8,941 bases of DNA from Desulfobacterales bacterium (GTDB lineage: Bacteria; Desulfobacterota; Desulfobacteria; Desulfobacterales; Desulfobacteraceae): the NCBI GenBank assembly GCA_022361095.1, contig JAKSBO010000581.1, positions 1-8,941 on the forward strand, written 5' to 3'. Shown piece after piece: positions 7,101 to 8,941 of this stretch. The notes beneath the pieces are model-generated. The model was given only the letters and a program-made list of their open reading frames with translations. It had not been told where the DNA came from and did not search any database. The first letter of the stretch is position 1. Each line of letters starts with the position of its first letter. A program made the position numbers and the translations under genes.

Positions 7101-7303
7101 CCGAAGCGATTATCCACGACCTGAACCGGATAGAGGCGGCCCGCTGCTGCCAGCGGGAGGTCTGGACAACATTTAAAACCGTGGCCCGGTTGTCAAAAAT
7201 TTACCTGCCCTTGGCCCTGAAAGCCCAGGGCGATGTGCAGTGCCGGCAACAGGGGAAAAACAGGGAGTGCGTCCGGGAAACCTGCCCCTATTTCAAGGTG
7301 TAA
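4184..7303 (+). CDS. Radical SAM - ArsM-like methyltransferase - DUF5714 fusion protein
   Basis: This 1039-residue protein carries three domains. (1) Residues 105-385 are a radical SAM barrel with the 4Fe-4S motif CxxxCxxC (Cys114, Cys118, Cys121) and GGEP (157-160). The SPASM-like tail keeps one Cys (364, ETACGH), but its expected cluster cysteines are missing in DPVYGNHPLKYIVGG (392-406). (2) Residues 485-720 are a class I SAM methyltransferase closest to arsenite methyltransferase ArsM, with YGCGSP (Cys528), VVDLGCGAG (543-551), SNCVINLS (Cys620), LAPGG and GACLSGAL (Cys670). Cys508 may be the fourth ArsM cysteine. (3) Residues 812-1036 are a cysteine-rich DUF5714 domain, with CMLC (815/818), CVFC (833/836), CEKGHFVCDHC, CAFWGTCGA (936/942) and RCCQR (988/989). 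Residues 1-100 could include a small peptide-binding-like module; this is uncertain. The protein is probably cytoplasmic. Methylation and radical modification of arsenic is inferred from the ArsM cysteines and the neighbouring glycosyltransferases. The ATG at 4184 lacks a Shine-Dalgarno sequence; TTG at 4196 may be the true start. Confidence 0.92.
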   Translation: MGVNLNTDQYHHWIRLEQDNTAVYINPESVDWIIPSAAGDRLLQKRINTKGQGGAKPGPEAPLAPGDKDFGAIVRESQFLSLIKSPDVAEYKGRAHVLPLKALKEFWLHITDQCNLACRHCLFSCSSKTNRTMDFEMITATVRQAYGLGTRIFYLTGGEPLVHPDFQKICRLILNEYPDTMLVILTNGILIPDLLDFFNSLPCDRLFLQVSLDGLEEANDRLRGAGAFAKTTAALGALKGSNIITTLSMVVHPDNYHQMTKMVELGAEFSVNAVHYMWLLTTGRASRLPAVSMDELFDCLVEAHDFARAHDLSIDNITNLSARVFSTPGTKYDLGNAGWESLALAPDGIIYPTPALIGPKETACGHISQGLETVWRNSDVLGTLRSLSVKDDPVYGNHPLKYIVGGPDIDHSFHTGGSFLGHDPYLPLYSRLALWLMVQSAQITKEAPWPQIRRKMGEKLLHCEKEGEVVALTHSNCVLTLADTHGVVGDFYSAAAQQENTDIANPVCYPDAQMSHIPKSARIRSYGCGSPVLDAGIALGDTVVDLGCGAGVECYIAAQKTGPSGQVIGIDMLDHMLALARKPLGDVAQNLGYENVSFKKGFLEQLPLADSTVDLVISNCVINLSQDKRRTFAEIFRILAPGGRIFISDVVTDVPCPPEIQNDAVLRGACLSGALVQPQLMSLLESAGFSRARVVKRFFYKEVLNHKFYAVTYTAFRPKAAEKSMVVYPGPHAAVVTDDGQLLLRGQSSETVRSSDAGEDTTVFELDHMGSVSNIEAMNACSCELPPSTADENTATLSRTAASFPETGTKFQQDCMLCGRPLVYLEEERPKSCVFCGNQFAANAVCEKGHFVCDHCHGKDMVDVVKHICTHTDATDMIDLMNQLRSHPSFPLHGPEHHFAVPGVITAVYRNLGGDIQESDIITAIDRGRGVPGGVCAFWGTCGAAVGAGIALGVILKSTPLKPKARQIVQQASEAIIHDLNRIEAARCCQREVWTTFKTVARLSKIYLPLALKAQGDVQCRQQGKNRECVRETCPYFKV
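4186..4198 (+). promoter_or_regulatory. Ribosome site implying a TTG start at 4196
   Basis: GGGAG at 4186-4190 lies 5 nt before an in-frame TTG (4196-4198). The upstream ATG at 4184 overlaps this GGGAG and has only AT-rich sequence before it. The TTG start would drop four residues (MGVN) and give MNTDQYHHW. A TTG start is also used two genes downstream, so such starts are not foreign to this operon. Confidence 0.5.
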
Positions 7304-7305
7304 AA

Positions 7306-7974
7306 ATGACAACAGGCAACGCAGTCATCGTTTTCATCAAATCCCCGGAAAAGGGCCGGGTCAAGACGCGGCTGGCAAAGGGTGTGGGAGAGACGGCAGC
7401 ACTGGCACTATACCGCTGCTTTGTGATGGATGTTCTGGATATGGTCCGGTCAACTCCTTGGGCGCTGCGGGTGTACTTCTATCCGGACAACGCCTTTGAC
7501 CGGATCAGGGCCTGGCTGGGGGATGGTCCGGATCTTTTCCCCCAACAGGGCGCCACCCTGGGAGAGAAAATGGGAAATGCCCTTGCCGACACCTTTGCCG
7601 CCGGGTATGACAGGGCTGTTCTCATCGGGTCTGATCTGCCGGATCTGCCGTCCGGTATCCTGGATAAGGCATTTAAGGGCCTGGCGCAGTGCAGCGCCGC
7701 CATCGGCCCAAGCCGGGATGGCGGCTATTATCTGATCGGGTTCACGGCCAAAGGGTTTACCCCCCAAATATTCCATGGCATACCCTGGGGCACTAACCAG
7801 GTCTTTGATCTGACCGTGAACGCATTTATGGCGCATCAGGTTTCACACCATACACTGCCCCTGTGGCAGGACATTGATACCCGGGCGGATTTGAATTTTC
7901 TTAACCTTGATCCTGCCGGCAAGACGGCATTACACACAACAGGCTACCTTTTAAAACAAGGAGTAAAGTTTTGA
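7306..7974 (+). CDS. TIGR04282-type glycosyltransferase (rSAM/arsenosugar-cluster-associated, DUF2064)
   Basis: This 222-residue cytoplasmic nucleotidyl/glycosyl-transferase-fold protein belongs to the family often named arsenosugar biosynthesis glycosyltransferase or rSAM/selenodomain-associated transferase 1. Visible signatures are AVIVFIKSPEKGRVKTRLA (6-24), a nucleotide-binding PxxGxxKTRL-type motif; LIGSDLPDLP (106-115), with the metal/sugar-binding Asp110 region; GPSRDGGYYLIGF (134-146); and DIDTRADL (189-196). These match the whole family length. I chose ATG 7306 rather than the in-frame ATG at 7240, because 7240 lies deep inside the preceding gene. At 7306 the family N-terminus begins cleanly, 2 nt after the upstream stop, with AAGGTG at 7295-7300 as ribosome site. 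The donor and acceptor sugars are unknown. Its position next to the radical SAM-ArsM fusion supports a joint pathway. Confidence 0.9.
   Translation: MTTGNAVIVFIKSPEKGRVKTRLAKGVGETAALALYRCFVMDVLDMVRSTPWALRVYFYPDNAFDRIRAWLGDGPDLFPQQGATLGEKMGNALADTFAAGYDRAVLIGSDLPDLPSGILDKAFKGLAQCSAAIGPSRDGGYYLIGFTAKGFTPQIFHGIPWGTNQVFDLTVNAFMAHQVSHHTLPLWQDIDTRADLNFLNLDPAGKTALHTTGYLLKQGVKF
7958..7963 (+). promoter_or_regulatory. Ribosome binding site for the DUF3047 gene (supports TTG start)
   Basis: AAGGAG at 7958-7963 is 7 nt before TTG at 7971-7973. No ATG lies in frame until codon 7, and that one has no Shine-Dalgarno sequence. This fixes the TTG start, which overlaps the preceding TGA by 4 bp (TTGA). Confidence 0.75.
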
Positions 7975-8729
7975 ATCGAAAAAAACATATGTGGATGGCG
8001 ATAGGTGTTGTCATGGTTTTGCATGTTGCCGCCGTACTTTGTGCCGAGCCGATTATAATCCTAGGCCACTTTTCCCAGGCAAATACCGGCGAGATAATAC
8101 CCCGGTACTGGGAGCCTTTAACATTTAAAAAGATAAAAGCACACACCATATACCGGATTGTTGAAGACCAGGGAAGAACCGTGGTCAAAGCCCATAGCCA
8201 GGCATCCGCTTCGGGACTGATCCGGAAAACCGGCATTGATGTAAAAAAATATCCGATTATTCAATGGCAATGGAAAATTTCGCAGATTAATGAGAAATCC
8301 GATGTTACCCAAAAAAAAGGGGATGATTACCCGGCACGGATTTATGTTGCGTTTGAATATGATCCTGATGCCGCAGGGTTCTGGGAGAAAACCCGGTTTG
8401 AAACCGCCCGCCTTGTATACGGCGAATATCCGCCGGCAACAGTGGTGACCTATATCTGGGCGAACCGGGTGCCCAAAGAGACCCGGGTACCCAATCCCTA
8501 CGTTGATAGGGTGATGATGATTGCGGTCCAAAGCGGTGAAGAGAAGGTGGACACCTGGGTCACCGAGGAACGCAATATTTATCAGGATTATGTGGACAGT
8601 TTCGGACATCCGCCCCCACTGACTTCGGGGGTGGCGATCATGACCGATACGGACAATACGGGTGAGACTTCAACGGCCTTTTACGGGGATATTGTTTTTA
8701 AATCAACTTCGGGAGCCCCGGCCCAATGA
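7971..8729 (+). CDS. Exported DUF3047 family protein
   Basis: This 252-residue protein has unknown function. The N-terminus (MNRKKH then a hydrophobic run to about residue 24) is a signal peptide, with likely cleavage after VLCA (residue 25). Cys24 does not sit in a good lipobox. The mature part matches DUF3047, a beta-rich periplasmic family: KYPIIQWQWKI near 93-103, KGDDYPARIYVAFEY, YIWANR, NPYVDRVMMIAVQSG, WVTEERNIYQDYVDSFG and GVAIMTDTDNTGE near 222-234, then YGDIVFKS. The translation start is TTG with a strong ribosome site, and it is coupled to the preceding gene (TTGA overlap) and to the next (ATGA overlap). It is the only clearly exported protein of the operon, so it might handle a product or glycan outside the inner membrane. 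That is a guess from location alone. Confidence 0.88.
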   Translation: MNRKKHMWMAIGVVMVLHVAAVLCAEPIIILGHFSQANTGEIIPRYWEPLTFKKIKAHTIYRIVEDQGRTVVKAHSQASASGLIRKTGIDVKKYPIIQWQWKISQINEKSDVTQKKGDDYPARIYVAFEYDPDAAGFWEKTRFETARLVYGEYPPATVVTYIWANRVPKETRVPNPYVDRVMMIAVQSGEEKVDTWVTEERNIYQDYVDSFGHPPPLTSGVAIMTDTDNTGETSTAFYGDIVFKSTSGAPAQ

Positions 8730-8941
8730 AACCGGTAATCTCCGTTATTATACCGGTATACGGCGAAGCGGATCACATAAACCGGACCATTGGCGCGCTG
8801 AAATCAACGGTGTCCCGGATGCTGTGGGCCATTGAAATTATTTTGGTGGATGGTGATCCTGAAAAAGGCACCCTTAAAGCGGTCAAGGACCCGGATATTA
8901 TAAAAACAGCATCGCCGGCCGGACGGGGTGTGCAGATGAAC
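8726..8941 (+). CDS. TIGR04283-type family 2 glycosyltransferase, N-terminal 72 residues (cut by window edge)
   Basis: The first 72 residues of a GT2-fold glycosyltransferase are visible. They begin with ISVIIPVYGEADHINRTI (the UDP-sugar-binding strand), followed by EIILVDGDPEKGTL near 37-50 and SPAGRGVQMN near 63-72. The last resembles the GRxxQMN signature of the TIGR04283 (rSAM/selenodomain-associated transferase 2; arsenosugar biosynthesis glycosyltransferase) family. The start overlaps the preceding stop by 4 bp (ATGA), with GGGAG at 8711-8715 as a rather distant ribosome site. TIGR04282 and TIGR04283 proteins usually occur as a pair in the same clusters, which supports both calls. The catalytic C-terminal part is outside the window. 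Confidence 0.88.
   Translation, partial: MKPVISVIIPVYGEADHINRTIGALKSTVSRMLWAIEIILVDGDPEKGTLKAVKDPDIIKTASPAGRGVQMN

Noticed and set aside
7240..7305. Upstream ATG for the TIGR04282 glycosyltransferase
   Set aside because: It lies inside the preceding gene and adds 22 residues not expected in the family. ATG 7306 has a ribosome site and starts at the family N-terminus.

Overview
The window looks like chromosomal DNA from an anaerobic, mid-GC Desulfobacterota-type bacterium (Desulfobacter/Desulfobacula-like). This is inferred from codon use, the style of the protein families and gene order, not from a marker gene. No rRNA, tRNA, CRISPR array, insertion sequence or phage gene was seen.

Layout. 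(1) Positions 1-1631, minus strand: a two-component system. An OmpR-family response regulator comes first and overlaps by 8 bp a membrane sensor histidine kinase that runs off the left edge. (2) Positions 1632-2003: a 372-bp divergent intergenic region. It holds a good sigma70-type promoter for the regulator, two different 11-bp-spaced hexamer direct repeats of the kind OmpR-type regulators bind, and a 21-codon leader-like ORF behind a strong Shine-Dalgarno sequence. (3) Positions 2004-8941, plus strand: five tightly packed genes that probably form one operon. They encode a TVP38/TMEM64 membrane domain fused to a MerA/lipoamide-dehydrogenase-like FAD oxidoreductase; a 1039-residue radical SAM - ArsM-like methyltransferase - DUF5714 fusion; a TIGR04282-type glycosyltransferase; an exported DUF3047 protein; and the start of a TIGR04283-type family 2 glycosyltransferase, cut by the right edge.

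How the genes may work together. TIGR04282 and TIGR04283 glycosyltransferases are known from arsenosugar-type clusters, where a radical SAM enzyme (ArsS) and the arsenite methyltransferase ArsM make a 5'-deoxyadenosyl-dimethylarsenic intermediate that is later glycosylated. Here no stand-alone ArsM or ArsS is seen. Instead one polypeptide carries a radical SAM domain, an ArsM-like domain that keeps all the expected arsenic-binding cysteines, and a cysteine-rich DUF5714 tail. The SPASM-like region of the radical SAM part has lost nearly all its cluster cysteines. The most interesting reading is a single-chain organoarsenical (arsenosugar or arsenolipid) synthase with a membrane redox partner and two glycosyltransferases. 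The domain assignments are well supported. The pathway and product are inference.
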